From Alphaproteobacteria bacterium (GTDB taxonomy: Bacteria; Pseudomonadota; Alphaproteobacteria; DSM-16000; Inquilinaceae): 54,842 nucleotides of DNA. Below, piece after piece: positions 33,541 to 42,277 of this stretch (positions are counted from its first letter, which is position 1; every line of letters begins with the position of its first letter). A program made the translations under genes and the position numbers. The notes under the pieces are model-generated. The model was not told the DNA's origin. It saw nothing but the letters and a program-made list of their open reading frames with translations, and ran no database searches. Location: NCBI GenBank assembly GCA_028281265.1, contig JANQKE010000101.1, positions 1-54,842 of the forward strand, written 5' to 3'.

Positions 33541-34379
33541 CACGCGGTCGCCCCCGCCCCGCCCGGGGTCATCGGTGCCGCCGCGGCCGCGACACCGGGG
33601 TCGACCGCCGGCAGCGCATGCACCGACTTGGCCCCGAGATAGGCTTCGATCACGTGCTCGTCGCGGCGGACGTCCTCGGCCGAGCCCCGGGCCAGCACCG
33701 TGCCCTCGGCCATCACGATGACCGGGTCGCACAGCCGGCCGATCAGCTCCATGTCGTGCTCGATCAGGAAGAAAGTGTAGCCGCGCTCCCGGTTCAGCCG
33801 CTCGATATCCCCGGCCAGCTCCTTGAGCAGGGTCCGGTTGACCCCGGCGCCGATCTCGTCGAGCAGCACCACCTTGGCGTCGACCATCATGGTGCGGCCC
33901 AGCTCCAGCAGCTTCTTCTGACCGCCCGAGAGATTGCCGGCCAGCTCGTAGGTCACCGGGCCCAGCCGCAAGAACGCGAGCACGTCCTCGGCCCGTCTGC
34001 GTATGTCGGATTCCTGCCGCCTGACCGCACCCCAGCGGAACCAGGTCGACCACAGATCCTCTCCGGCTTGCGCCTCGGGCACCATCATCAGGTTCTCCAG
34101 TACCGTCATGCGGGAGAACTCATGGGCGATCTGGAACGTCCGCAGCAGGCCGAGCCCGAACAGCTCATGCGGCTTCTTGCCGGTGATGTCCCGGCCATCG
34201 AGGCGTACGGCCCCCGAGGTCGGTGCGTACAGCCCGGCGATGACGTTGAACAAGGTCGACTTGCCGGCCCCGTTCGGACCGATCAGCCCGGTGATCGAGC
34301 CCGTCTCCACCGACAAGGAACAGCGGTCGACGGCCCTGATGCCGCCGAAATGCAACGATACGTCGTCGACCTCGATCAC
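33540..34379 (-). CDS. livG: branched-chain amino acid-type ABC transporter ATPase (LivG)
   Basis: The 279-aa ATPase has Walker A GPNGAGKST, LFGLGLLRTFQIAHEFSRMTVLENLMM typical of LivG, the signature LSGGQKKLLELGRTMM, and Walker B VVLLDEIGAGVNRTL. The Walker B carries IGAG where PTAG is common. The start is GTG at 34379 with AGAGG about 8 bp upstream. The C-terminal 25 residues are Ala/Pro-rich. It is followed by livF with a one-base overlap. Confidence 0.93.
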   Translation of the reverse strand: MIEVDDVSLHFGGIRAVDRCSLSVETGSITGLIGPNGAGKSTLFNVIAGLYAPTSGAVRLDGRDITGKKPHELFGLGLLRTFQIAHEFSRMTVLENLMMVPEAQAGEDLWSTWFRWGAVRRQESDIRRRAEDVLAFLRLGPVTYELAGNLSGGQKKLLELGRTMMVDAKVVLLDEIGAGVNRTLLKELAGDIERLNRERGYTFFLIEHDMELIGRLCDPVIVMAEGTVLARGSAEDVRRDEHVIEAYLGAKSVHALPAVDPGVAAAAAPMTPGGAGATA

Positions 34380-34439
34380 CGGTCGGACCTCTCTTCCAGT
34401 CAGGGCGGGGGGACGGCCGGGACGGCCGGGCGGGGCTGT

Positions 34440-35534
34440 CTACACCATGAAATCGCCAAGCGCCGCAAGCACGGCGTCGACCTCCTGCGGCAGACCGACC
34501 GAACAGCGCACGAAACCGTCCAGGCCGTAGGGCGCGGTGTGGTTGACCACGATGCCGCGGTCGAGCAGGAAGCGCCTGGCCGCCGCGGCGGTATGATTGG
34601 TGTCGGCCGGGAACCGGATCAACAGGAAGTTGCATGTCCCCCGGAGCGGGGCAAGGCCCAACGCGCCCAGGCCCTGGAACAGCCGGGTCCGTTCGACGGC
34701 CGTCTCCCGCCGGACCCGGGACAGGAACGGCTGATCGGCGAGGGCGGCGAGGGCCGCTTCCTGCGCCACCGCATTCACGTTGCCCACGCCGCGGACCGTG
34801 TTCATGACCCGGATCATCGCCGGCGGGCCGTATGCCCAGCCGACCCGCAAGGCCGCCAGCCCGTACCCTTTGGAGAACGTACGGGTCACGACGACGTTCT
34901 GCCGGCCGGCCACATACGCCATCCCGTCGGTGTACTCCGGATCCTCCGGATACTCGGCGTATGCGCTGTCCAGCACCAGCACGATATGCGGCGGCAGGGT
35001 CTCGACCAGCCGCGTGACCTCCGCCTCGGGCAGGATCGTGCCGGTCGGATTGTTGGGGTTGGCGACGAAGACGATACGGGTCCGCTCGGTCACTGCGGCC
35101 AGCAGCGCGTCGACATCGGTGACGTAGCCGGCCGTCTCCTCGGCCTTCACCGCCGTCGCCCCGACCCGCATCGCGACCACGCCGAACTGGGCGAAGCCCC
35201 AGCGCGGGAACAGCACCTCGTCCCCCGGCCGGGCATAGCAGCGGGCGATGACGTCCAGCAGCTCTTCCGAGCCGTTGCCGCAGATCACCTGCTCGGGATC
35301 GATGGCGTGGTGCGCGCCGATCGCCTCCCGCAAGGCCGTGGACATCGGGTCGGGATAGCGGGACGGCACCTCGGCCCGCGCGCGTGCCGCCTCGACCGCC
35401 GCGGGGCTCGCGCCCCAGCTCGACTCGTTCAGGGACAGGTCGATCAGGGTCCCGCCGGGCGGCGGCATCAGCTTGCGCATGCCCAACGCGCCGGTGTCGG
35501 GCAGGTAGGGGGTCGGGACGATGGGCTGGGTCAT
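34440..35534 (-). CDS. HisC-like class I/II aminotransferase
   Basis: The 364-aa enzyme fits histidinol-phosphate or aromatic-amino-acid aminotransferases. It has LSLNESSWGASPAAVEA, the PLP-contact NGSEELLDVIARCY, FVANPNNPTGT, VLDSAYAEY and the PLP lysine in TRTFSKGYGLAALRVGW. The C-terminal arginine region FVRCSVGLPQEVDAVL is conserved. It lies among catabolic-looking genes and not in a his operon, so a role with another amino acid is possible. It is co-directional with livGF and the flavin monooxygenase gene. Confidence 0.9.
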   Translation of the reverse strand: MTQPIVPTPYLPDTGALGMRKLMPPPGGTLIDLSLNESSWGASPAAVEAARARAEVPSRYPDPMSTALREAIGAHHAIDPEQVICGNGSEELLDVIARCYARPGDEVLFPRWGFAQFGVVAMRVGATAVKAEETAGYVTDVDALLAAVTERTRIVFVANPNNPTGTILPEAEVTRLVETLPPHIVLVLDSAYAEYPEDPEYTDGMAYVAGRQNVVVTRTFSKGYGLAALRVGWAYGPPAMIRVMNTVRGVGNVNAVAQEAALAALADQPFLSRVRRETAVERTRLFQGLGALGLAPLRGTCNFLLIRFPADTNHTAAAARRFLLDRGIVVNHTAPYGLDGFVRCSVGLPQEVDAVLAALGDFMV

Positions 35535-35600
35535 GCGGCCGTCCGGGCGTGTCGGGAAGGATGGGGTCGCGGCCCCGGGTCGCGGCCCCGGGGGGCGGCG

Positions 35601-36701
35601 TCAGGCCTGGCGCAGGCCGGCCTCGACCATCAGCGGCAGCACCCGGTCGACGATCAACGGCAGCTCGTCCTTGAAGTTGACGACACTGAGGGTCGTGCCG
35701 GCGAAGCCGATCCCGGCCATCTTCACCATCTCCTCGACGATCCGTTCGGGCGTGCCGATCAGCGGGTAGGTGCCGACCCCGCCGGCGAAGCGCTTGCGGT
35801 ACTGGTCGAACACATGCGGGTCGTGGGAGCCGGCGAACGCCTGCTTCATCGCCATGTGGTAGTCGACCGCGCCGGCATCGGCCTCGCGGGTCGCGTAGCG
35901 GTCGTAGTAATCCTCGGCCTCGGCCTGGCTGTCCCGGCAGACCACATGGCAGGTGGTGAACACACCCAGGTCCCGGCCCACCGCCGCCGCCCGCGCCTTG
36001 ATGTCGGCGATGTGCCTGGCGCCGCTGTCGATCTCGGCGAAGGTGGTGAACAGGAAGTCGGACGTCTTGGCGGCGAAATCCCGGCCGGCGGAGGAGAAGG
36101 CGGCCGACATCGTCACCGGCCGGGGCCGCTGCAGGCTGACCGGCGCGCCGACGATGTCCTTGCCCTGGAAATAGGTGCCTTCGAAGTCGAACGGCCCCTC
36201 CCCGGCCAGGATGCCGGCGAAGACCTGATACCACTCGTAGCCCTGGGCGTAGCGATCGTCGGCCTGGCCGACCCCGAACATGTCGAACTCCGCCTGATGC
36301 CAGCCGCAGACGATGTTCAGGCCGGCCCGGCCGTGGCTGGCATGGTCGATGGTGGCGATCGCCTTGGCGGCGAAGATCGGATGGACGAGCGGCGCGTGGA
36401 CGGTCGAGAAGATCGCGATCCGCTCGGTCAGCCCCGCCAGGGCGGCGCCATGGGTCAGCGTCTCGAACGAGGTGCCGCGGGCATCGGTCTCCCCGCCGAA
36501 ACCCTTCCAGCGGGCGAGCGGCAGGATGAACTCGATACCGGCCCGGTCAGCCATCCGCGCCACGGCGGCGATGTCGTCCCAGTCGGCCCGCCAGCGTTCG
36601 GGCACGCGGGTCAGGGCGATACCGCCATCGGCGTTTGCGGAGAACACCCCGAGCTTGAAGCGATTGGGGCCGAACAGCGGGTTCGGCTTGACCGTCGGCA
36701 T
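35601..36701 (-). CDS. LLM-class flavin-dependent monooxygenase
   Basis: The 366-aa protein has the luciferase-like TIM barrel. Diagnostic stretches are FKLGVFSANADGG, ADRAGIEFILPLARWKGFGG, and IAIFSTVHAPLVHPIFAAKAIATIDHAS. RAGLNIVCGWHQAEFDMFG and the flavin-binding MSAAFSSAGRDFAAKTSDFLF follow. It resembles RutA/SsuD/SfnG-type two-component monooxygenases that need a separate flavin reductase, which is not seen here. The substrate is unknown. GAGG lies 6 bp before the ATG. Confidence 0.92.
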   Translation of the reverse strand: MPTVKPNPLFGPNRFKLGVFSANADGGIALTRVPERWRADWDDIAAVARMADRAGIEFILPLARWKGFGGETDARGTSFETLTHGAALAGLTERIAIFSTVHAPLVHPIFAAKAIATIDHASHGRAGLNIVCGWHQAEFDMFGVGQADDRYAQGYEWYQVFAGILAGEGPFDFEGTYFQGKDIVGAPVSLQRPRPVTMSAAFSSAGRDFAAKTSDFLFTTFAEIDSGARHIADIKARAAAVGRDLGVFTTCHVVCRDSQAEAEDYYDRYATREADAGAVDYHMAMKQAFAGSHDPHVFDQYRKRFAGGVGTYPLIGTPERIVEEMVKMAGIGFAGTTLSVVNFKDELPLIVDRVLPLMVEAGLRQA

Positions 36702-36769
36702 GGGCGCCTCGCTGGAACTACGGAAGGCCGGACCGCCGAAGGGCCACCGGACGGTCCGGCCGCACGGCC

Positions 36770-38293
36770 TCAGCCCTCGAACGGCGGGGGCAGGAAGCGG
36801 GCGAGCATCGCCTCGGTCCCGATCGGGTCCAGCGCCAGGCCGGCGGCGACCCCGGCCGCCATGTCGCCGGGATAGACGTCCCCCTGCCCGATGCTCAGGG
36901 CATGGCGGATCGCCTCGGCCACCGCGGCCGGCGGCATCTTCGGACCCTGGAAGTCACGGGTCATGTCGGTGTCGACCGCGCCGGGCATGATGGCGAAGAC
37001 GGTGACGCCGGCGGCCGCCAGCTCCGCCCGCGCGCCTTGGGTCAGGCTGTACTCCGCGGCCTTGGAGGCACAGAGGGAGCCCATCGCCGGCAGGTTCTGG
37101 CGCGACAGGATCGACAGCATGTTGACGATCGCGCACGGTCTGCCGGCGGCCGCGTTGGCCTTCAGCACCGGGGCGAAGGCCCGGATCATGCCCAGCGTGC
37201 CGAGATAGTTGACCTCGATCTCCTGCCGGGCACGGTGGGTGCCGTCGATCGCCAGCAGCGGGCTGTTGTGATTGACCCCGGCATTGTTGACCAGGAGGGT
37301 GACGTCGGCCGCCGCCGCCGCGGCCGCTGTGACCTGCGCGTCGTCGGTGATGTCCAGGGCCATCGGCACCAGCCGGTCCGGCGCGGTGGCGATCAGATCG
37401 GCGATCGCCGCGGGATCGCGGGCCGTGCAGTAGATCCTGGCCGCACCGCCGTCGAGAAGCTGGCGTACGGTGTGCGGGCCGATGCCGCGATTGGTGCCGG
37501 TGACGAACGCCACCGCGCCCGGGACCGGGTCGGTATGGTCCGCCGCCGGGCGGAACCGAGCGATGTTGGCCTTGATCGGCTCGGCGGAGCCGACCACGTC
37601 CTCGGCCACCACGACGAGCTGGAAGCCCTGGCGGCGCCGGTCCAGGGCCAGGGACACGTGGCCGGTGAAGATCCCGCAGGCGATCCCGGCAGCCCGGGCG
37701 GTCGCCTTGATCGATTGGATGGTGGCCTCGAACGCCGGCCCCTGGTCCGGCCACTCACCCATCGAGATCGCCAGGTCGACCGCGCCGATGAACAGCATGT
37801 CGACCCCGGGGACGGCCGCGATCTCCGCGGCGTTCGCCACACCTCGGGCGGTCTCGATCATCACGGCGACGGCGATCGTGTCGTTGGCGCCGGTGCTGTA
37901 GGCCTTGAAGTCGCCGATCAGATGCCGGATGCCGCCGGCCGACCGGATGCCGGCGGGCGGGTATTTGGCCGCCGCCACCGCCGCGCGGGCCTGATCGGCG
38001 GTCTCCACCATGGGCACGATGACCCCCAGCGCCCCCGCATCGAGCGCCTGGCCGATCGCCGTCGCCCCGTTCTCCGCCACCCGGACCAGCGGGATCGCCC
38101 GGCCGCGGATCAGCCCGACCGCCGCCTCCAGCGTCGTGCGGTCCCAGACCCCGTGCTGGGCGTCGAGGGTGACCGCGTCCGCCCCGGCGCCGACCGCCAT
38201 CTCCACCACCGGCAGGGCGCCGAGCCCCAGCCACGCGGTGCCGATGCAGCCGCCCTCGGCCCAGACCGCCTTGAGCGGATTGCCCTCAACCAT
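36770..38293 (-). CDS. fusion of HpcH/HpaI aldolase domain and short-chain dehydrogenase/reductase domain
   Basis: The 507-aa protein has an N-terminal HpcH/HpaI class II aldolase domain (about 1-250: NPLKAVWAEGGCIGTAWL, VTLDAQHGVW, VIVPMVET, VDMLFIGAVDLAISMG). The C-terminal SDR domain (about 258-507) has the NAD(P) motif TGTNRGIG (265-272), NNAG (336-339) and the catalytic-Ser region NMLS. The catalytic tyrosine of YxxxK is replaced by Leu407 (GSLCASK, K411 kept). The two domains are in one frame with a short linker and no frameshift. Together they suggest consecutive aldol and redox steps, but the missing tyrosine questions the second. Start: the ATG at 38293 has GGGGAG 11 bp upstream; an ATG at 38320 is possible. 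Confidence 0.88.
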   Translation of the reverse strand: MVEGNPLKAVWAEGGCIGTAWLGLGALPVVEMAVGAGADAVTLDAQHGVWDRTTLEAAVGLIRGRAIPLVRVAENGATAIGQALDAGALGVIVPMVETADQARAAVAAAKYPPAGIRSAGGIRHLIGDFKAYSTGANDTIAVAVMIETARGVANAAEIAAVPGVDMLFIGAVDLAISMGEWPDQGPAFEATIQSIKATARAAGIACGIFTGHVSLALDRRRQGFQLVVVAEDVVGSAEPIKANIARFRPAADHTDPVPGAVAFVTGTNRGIGPHTVRQLLDGGAARIYCTARDPAAIADLIATAPDRLVPMALDITDDAQVTAAAAAAADVTLLVNNAGVNHNSPLLAIDGTHRARQEIEVNYLGTLGMIRAFAPVLKANAAAGRPCAIVNMLSILSRQNLPAMGSLCASKAAEYSLTQGARAELAAAGVTVFAIMPGAVDTDMTRDFQGPKMPPAAVAEAIRHALSIGQGDVYPGDMAAGVAAGLALDPIGTEAMLARFLPPPFEG

Positions 38294-38476
38294 CGTGTCG
38301 CACGCTCCCCGTTCCGTCATGTTCTTGGCGCCGCGGGTATCCTTCCGGATCACCCCGGCGCGGGTGCGACAGCTTAGAAGCCGGGCGGCCATGGCGGCAA
38401 TCCCATGCTTGTCCGAACAAGTGAATCGCCGCGGTCGCCCCGCGCAACCGGAGGCGGGCTGCAGCGGCAGCGGCCG

Positions 38477-38549
38477 TCGCAGAATGCGACGGGGCGGGCC
38501 GGCAGCGGCACCCCGGCGGGCGATCGGCCCGGGCTTTTGCAAATTGCGG
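38477..38549 (+). promoter_or_regulatory. two upstream activator-type sites, locus 2
   Basis: TCGCA-GAA-TGCGA (38477-38489, a perfect inverted repeat) and TTGCA-AAT-TGCGG (38537-38549) lie 60 bp apart, start to start. They are 256 and 196 bp before the second 59-aa gene. The form, spacing and distance match locus 1 to within one base. Confidence 0.7.
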
Positions 38550-38653
38550 CGCGTTCGGCAGCCGGGCCGCCCGGTCCGGCGCCGGACCTAGGACCCGGGG
38601 CCGCTTCACCGCGCCATCGGCGGCGGAAATCCGCTCATATTCCTACTCCGGCG

Positions 38654-38671
38654 CTGGCACGGGCGGTGCAC
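38654..38671 (+). promoter_or_regulatory. sigma54 (-24/-12) promoter, locus 2
   Basis: CTGGCACGGGCGGTGCAC has GG at 38656-38657, 10 bases, then GC at 38668-38669. The GC is 64 bp before the start codon of the 59-aa gene. Confidence 0.8.
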
Positions 38672-38732
38672 TCCGACCGGTGAGCCCGCTTGGACGGGCA
38701 CCTCATCCCTCGTCTTACGGAGGACCCTGACG

Positions 38733-38912
38733 ATGACCGCCGCCGTTTCTTCCGTCTCCCGCCTGTTCCTGGTCCTGGGCTTTCCGGTGGTCATCGTCCT
38801 GTCGATGCTGGCCACCCTGATCCGCACGCCGATCATCGCGGTGCCGGTCGTGCTGGTGACGGCCTTCTACAATTACGAGCACATTACGGGCTGGATCGCC
38901 GCCCTGCTCTAA
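38733..38912 (+). CDS. 59-aa membrane protein, sigma54-controlled paralogue 2
   Basis: The 59-residue protein begins MTAAVSSVSRLFLVLGFPVV. It shares with paralogue 1 the block IVLSMLATLIRTP, the FYN.EHI motif and the length, and has two hydrophobic segments. Differences cluster in the second segment and the last nine residues. ACGGAGGA lies 7-14 bp before the ATG, a strong ribosome site. The stop TAA lies inside an R1-type element. The family and function are not known to me. Confidence 0.85.
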   Translation: MTAAVSSVSRLFLVLGFPVVIVLSMLATLIRTPIIAVPVVLVTAFYNYEHITGWIAALL

Positions 38913-38971
38913 CGCTTCGAAGCCGATCACTTCACCCGGCATTCAGGCGAGTCCATCTGAACGCCGGTCGA
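38903..38971. repeat. R1-type element, copy e (linker and B palindrome, diverged)
   Basis: GCTCTAACGCTTCGAAG matches the A-arm end and linker of R1, GCTCTAAGTCTTTGAA. It is followed by a B-type palindrome, CCGGCATTCAG paired with CTGAACGCCGG around GCGAGTCCAT. It overlaps the stop of the 59-aa gene. Confidence 0.65.
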
Positions 38972-38984
38972 TCGAGACGACCGG

Positions 38985-39515
38985 TCACCACCGCTCCGAC
39001 GGCGCAGCACCGCTCACCCATTCGGCCAGCCGACGCCGGGTGGAGGCGGTCGTCCCGGCCGGCGGGTCGGCGGCGGGAAAGAACCGGGCCTCGGCGATCT
39101 CGGCCGATGGCGCGGCATCCGGGATCGGCTGCCAGCGGGCGGCGGTGAACAGCGCCACGTGATCCGAGCGTTCGGGCACGAAATTGGCGTGCATCGAGGG
39201 CGGACCGGCGACCTCGACCACGGCGATCCCGGCTTCCTCCCGCGCTTCGCGGACCGCGGCGTCGCGCAGACTCTCCCACCGCTTGACCCCACCGCCCGGC
39301 AGATACCAGCCGGGCCGATAGGTGTGCCGGATCAGCAGCACCCGGCCCCGGTCATCGGCGACCAGCATGCGCACGCCGATGCTCACCGGTGGAGCCAACC
39401 GCAAGACGCGCGCATGCAGGCCGTATAGCAGCGCCGGCAGCCGGCTGCCGGTCCACAGCCGGTGCCACCCGGGCATGCGCCCCCGAGGGGGTTTGGTGTT
39501 CTGGCTCACGGACAC
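38985..39515 (-). CDS. Nudix hydrolase
   Basis: The 176-aa protein contains a complete Nudix box: LPGGGVKRWESLRDAAVREA continuing into REEAGI. This matches GX5EX7REUXEEXGU, and the RPGWYLPGG lead is typical. It hydrolyses a nucleoside-diphosphate-linked compound of unknown identity. The N-terminal 40 residues (LPALLYGLHARVLRLAPPVS) are hydrophobic. I chose GTG at 39515 with GGGGA 5 bp upstream; the ATG at 39581 would nearly reach the divergent gene at 39593. Confidence 0.88.
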   Translation of the reverse strand: MSVSQNTKPPRGRMPGWHRLWTGSRLPALLYGLHARVLRLAPPVSIGVRMLVADDRGRVLLIRHTYRPGWYLPGGGVKRWESLRDAAVREAREEAGIAVVEVAGPPSMHANFVPERSDHVALFTAARWQPIPDAAPSAEIAEARFFPAADPPAGTTASTRRRLAEWVSGAAPSERW

Positions 39516-39592
39516 GTGATTCCCCACATCCCATAAGGACATGACCGGGGCCGATCGGGGGACCGGCGCCCAACGCGACAACGGGGGATATC

Positions 39593-40735
39593 ATGAAACG
39601 CACCACGATCGCGGCGGTCGTGCTGATGCTGCTGAGTGCCGGCCCGGTGCTGGCGCCCGGACCGGCCGGGGCGAGCGACGACATCGTCCGGACCGATGAC
39701 GATCTGCACATAGTCGCCGACACGCAAGGCGATGTGATCCTGTTGGGGGAGACCGTGCGGTTCGACGGCAATGCCGGCGAGGACGCGCTGGTCGCCGGCC
39801 GCCGGGTGACGCTGACGGGCAGCATCGGTGACGATGTGTACGCCGCAGGCCAGGAGGTGCGGATCGAAGGCCCGGTGGCGGCCGATGTGTTCGCTGCCGG
39901 ACAGACGGTCACGGTCACGGCGACCGCCACCGTCGGCGACGACGCGTTCCTCGCCGGTCAGACCGTCCGGCTGAAAGCCCCGGTGGCGGCGAACCTGCGG
40001 GTGGCCGCCCAGACGGTGGTGCTGGCCGGATCGGTCGGCGGCGACGCCTTCCTCGCCGGGGAGAGGCTGGAGATCGACGGATCGGTGAGCATCGGCGGCG
40101 ATCTCCATCTCGCCGGTGACCTGGCGGACATGGAGCTGCCGGCCGGCCTGGCCGCCGGCCGGATCGTCCGCGACGCCGACGCCTGGGACGCCTGGGCGGA
40201 GGACCGGGACCGCGGGGACCCCCGGCATCGGGAGAGGCATGACGGGTTCGGCGTCTGGGGCACGCTCGCCTTCGTCCTCAGCCTGATCGTCACCGGCGCG
40301 GTGCTGACCACCGTCGCCCCGGATCTGACCCGCAGCGCCGGCACCACCCTGCGCCGCACCCCGGTCAAGGCCGGGCTGTTCGGCCTGTTGGTCCTGTTCG
40401 GCTGGCCGCTGGCCACGGCCGTCTTCATGATCACGGTGATCGGCATCCCGATCGGGCTGGTGCTGTTCCTGACCTTCTGGATCGTGCTGCTGCTGGGCTG
40501 GCTGCTGGCCGCGTTCGCGATCGGCGATCTGCTGGTGGCGTCGGGCCGTATCGCCCCCCGGCCCTGGGTCCGGTTCGCCGCCTTCGCCGCCGCCCTGCTG
40601 GCGCTGCAGGTGATCGCCTGGATCCCGGTCGTCGGCGGTCTCGTCGTGCTGCTGGTGCTGCTGATGGGCCTGGGTGCGCTGGCCTTGGACGTCATGGGCC
40701 GACGGGGGCCACCGCCCGTCCCCGCCTCGACATAG
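39593..40735 (+). CDS. exported bactofilin-like beta-solenoid protein with C-terminal membrane domain
   Basis: The 380-aa protein has an N-terminal signal peptide (residues 1-27). It then has about 150 residues of short beta-solenoid repeats of the polymer-forming/bactofilin type (GDVILLGETVRFDG, EDALVAGRRVTLTGSIGDDVYAAGQEV, GDDAFLAGQTVRLKAP). Residues from about 222 form four hydrophobic helices (TLAFVLSLIVTGAVL, FGLLVLFGWPLATAVFMI, IGLVLFLTFWIVLLLGWLLA, VIAWIPVVGGLVVLL). It probably sits in the inner membrane with the solenoid in the periplasm. A scaffolding role is inference. Confidence 0.85.
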   Translation: MKRTTIAAVVLMLLSAGPVLAPGPAGASDDIVRTDDDLHIVADTQGDVILLGETVRFDGNAGEDALVAGRRVTLTGSIGDDVYAAGQEVRIEGPVAADVFAAGQTVTVTATATVGDDAFLAGQTVRLKAPVAANLRVAAQTVVLAGSVGGDAFLAGERLEIDGSVSIGGDLHLAGDLADMELPAGLAAGRIVRDADAWDAWAEDRDRGDPRHRERHDGFGVWGTLAFVLSLIVTGAVLTTVAPDLTRSAGTTLRRTPVKAGLFGLLVLFGWPLATAVFMITVIGIPIGLVLFLTFWIVLLLGWLLAAFAIGDLLVASGRIAPRPWVRFAAFAAALLALQVIAWIPVVGGLVVLLVLLMGLGALALDVMGRRGPPPVPAST

Positions 40736-40742
40736 CCGGTCA

Positions 40743-40896
40743 ACCCGCTCCGACACTCATGTTCGAGAGCGGGATGGCATTAGGGGCGATCGCATCTGCG
40801 ATCGCGCATGATGTCTGAATCCCGCTCTGACACTTATCTTTGAGAGCAAGATTCAGACATGAGGGTGATGCACCCTCATGTCATCTTGCTTTAGGG
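40743..40896. repeat. R2 dispersed palindromic element, copy d (longest)
   Basis: The first unit contains CCCGCTC and GAGCGGG around CGACACTCATGTTCGA. A central inverted repeat is GCGATCGCATCTGCGATCGC. The second unit contains AGCAAGATTCAGACATGAGG paired with CCTCATGTCATCTTGCT around GTGATGCAC. It fills the gap between the bactofilin-like and TTC38-like genes. Confidence 0.7.
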
Positions 40897-40939
40897 TCGG
40901 CAGGTGTCCTTCTGTCCGACACCGACGGCCGAAGCCCCC

Positions 40940-42250
40940 ATGTTGACCGATGCCCGCGGCCTGGCGGTCACCACCGACGATCCCGCGGTGGTGACCGCCA
41001 TCGACCGCTATGCCGAGGCGTTCCTCGCCTATACCGACGACGCCTCGGCGATCCTGGAGGCGGCGGTGGCCGACCCGGCTTGCCCGCTGGCCCAGGCCCT
41101 TGCCGGGGCGCTGTTCCTGTTCCTGGAGAGCCGGAGCGCCCCGGCACAGGCCGAACCCTACATCGCCGCCGCCGAGGCCGCCCCCCGGGCGACGGAGCGG
41201 GAGCGGCTGTGGACCGCCGCTACGCGCGCCTGGGCCGACGGGCGCCTGGACACGGCCATCGACGCCCACAAGGCGATCACCGCCCGCTGGCCGGAGGATC
41301 TGCTGGCCGCCAAGGTCGGGCAGTATCACCTGTTCAACCAGGGCCGGTGCCGGGAGCTGTGCGCGATGGCCGAAGCCGTCCTGCCGGCCAACCGGGATGT
41401 CGGCTACGCCCACGGCATGCTGGCGTTCGGGCTCGAACAGACCCATCGGCTGGCCGAGGCCGAAGCCGCCGGCCGGCACGCCACCGACCTCCACCGTACC
41501 GACCCTTGGGCACACCATGCGGTCGCCCATGTGATGGAGACCCAAGGCCGGATCGCCGAAGGGATCGCTTGGATGGAAGCGCTGGCCGATGCTTGGGCGG
41601 ACTGCAACTCCTTCATGCTGACCCACAATTGGTGGCACGTGGCGCTGTTCCACCTCGACCGGGACGACCCCGAGGCGGCGCTGCGGCTCTATGACGAGCG
41701 GGTCTGGGGGGTGTGGAAGGCGTACAGCCAGGACCAGATCGGGGCGGTCTCCCTGCTCGCCCGGCTGGAGCTGCGCGGGCTCGATGTCGGCGACCGCTGG
41801 CAGGACGTCGCCGCCCATATGGCCGCGGCCGGGCGTGACCACGACCATGTCAACGGGTTCCTGGACCTGCAATATCTCTACGGCTTCGCCCGCGCCGGCC
41901 GGGACGGCCCGGTCGCCGCGATGCGCGACAGCCTCTCCCGACACGCCGCCGACCGGGCCGCGGCCGGCGAGACCGCCTGGCAGGAGGTGGTCGTCCCGGC
42001 GGCCGACGGGCTGATCGCGCATGCGCGCGGCGACGCCCGGCGGGCGGTGGACGGGCTCGCCGGCGTGCGGGACGGGCTGATCCGGCTGGGCGGCAGCCAC
42101 GCCCAGCGCGACCTGTTCGACCAGATCCTGATCGACGCGGCGCTCGATGTCGGCGATGCTGCGGTGGCCGGGCCGATGCTCCTGGCCCGCAAGCGGGCCC
42201 GGCCGACCGTCGCCGTCACCGACCGGCTGCTCGCCCGGCTGGCATTCTGA
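40940..42250 (+). CDS. TTC38-like TPR protein
   Basis: The 436-aa, mostly helical protein resembles the tetratricopeptide-repeat-38 family. It has HAVAHVMETQGRIAEGIAWMEAL, NSFMLTHNWWHVALFHLDR and GRDHDHVNGFLDLQYLYGFARAG, the conserved histidine/tryptophan segments of that family. The function of the family is not established. There is no signal peptide. I chose the ATG at 40940; a GTG at 40904 is an alternative that would reach the R2 element. It is followed after 27 bp by the amidase gene, so the two are probably co-transcribed. Confidence 0.85.
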   Translation: MLTDARGLAVTTDDPAVVTAIDRYAEAFLAYTDDASAILEAAVADPACPLAQALAGALFLFLESRSAPAQAEPYIAAAEAAPRATERERLWTAATRAWADGRLDTAIDAHKAITARWPEDLLAAKVGQYHLFNQGRCRELCAMAEAVLPANRDVGYAHGMLAFGLEQTHRLAEAEAAGRHATDLHRTDPWAHHAVAHVMETQGRIAEGIAWMEALADAWADCNSFMLTHNWWHVALFHLDRDDPEAALRLYDERVWGVWKAYSQDQIGAVSLLARLELRGLDVGDRWQDVAAHMAAAGRDHDHVNGFLDLQYLYGFARAGRDGPVAAMRDSLSRHAADRAAAGETAWQEVVVPAADGLIAHARGDARRAVDGLAGVRDGLIRLGGSHAQRDLFDQILIDAALDVGDAAVAGPMLLARKRARPTVAVTDRLLARLAF

Positions 42251-42277
42251 CCCGGTCCCGTCGCGGAGGTGATCGCC

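Noticed and set aside
33618..36875. Very long plus-strand open frame (1085 codons) opposite livFG, the HisC-like and monooxygenase genes
   Set aside because: It is antisense to four well-supported genes, is rich in Arg, Gly, Asp and His, and has no recognisable domain. High GC creates long open shadow frames.
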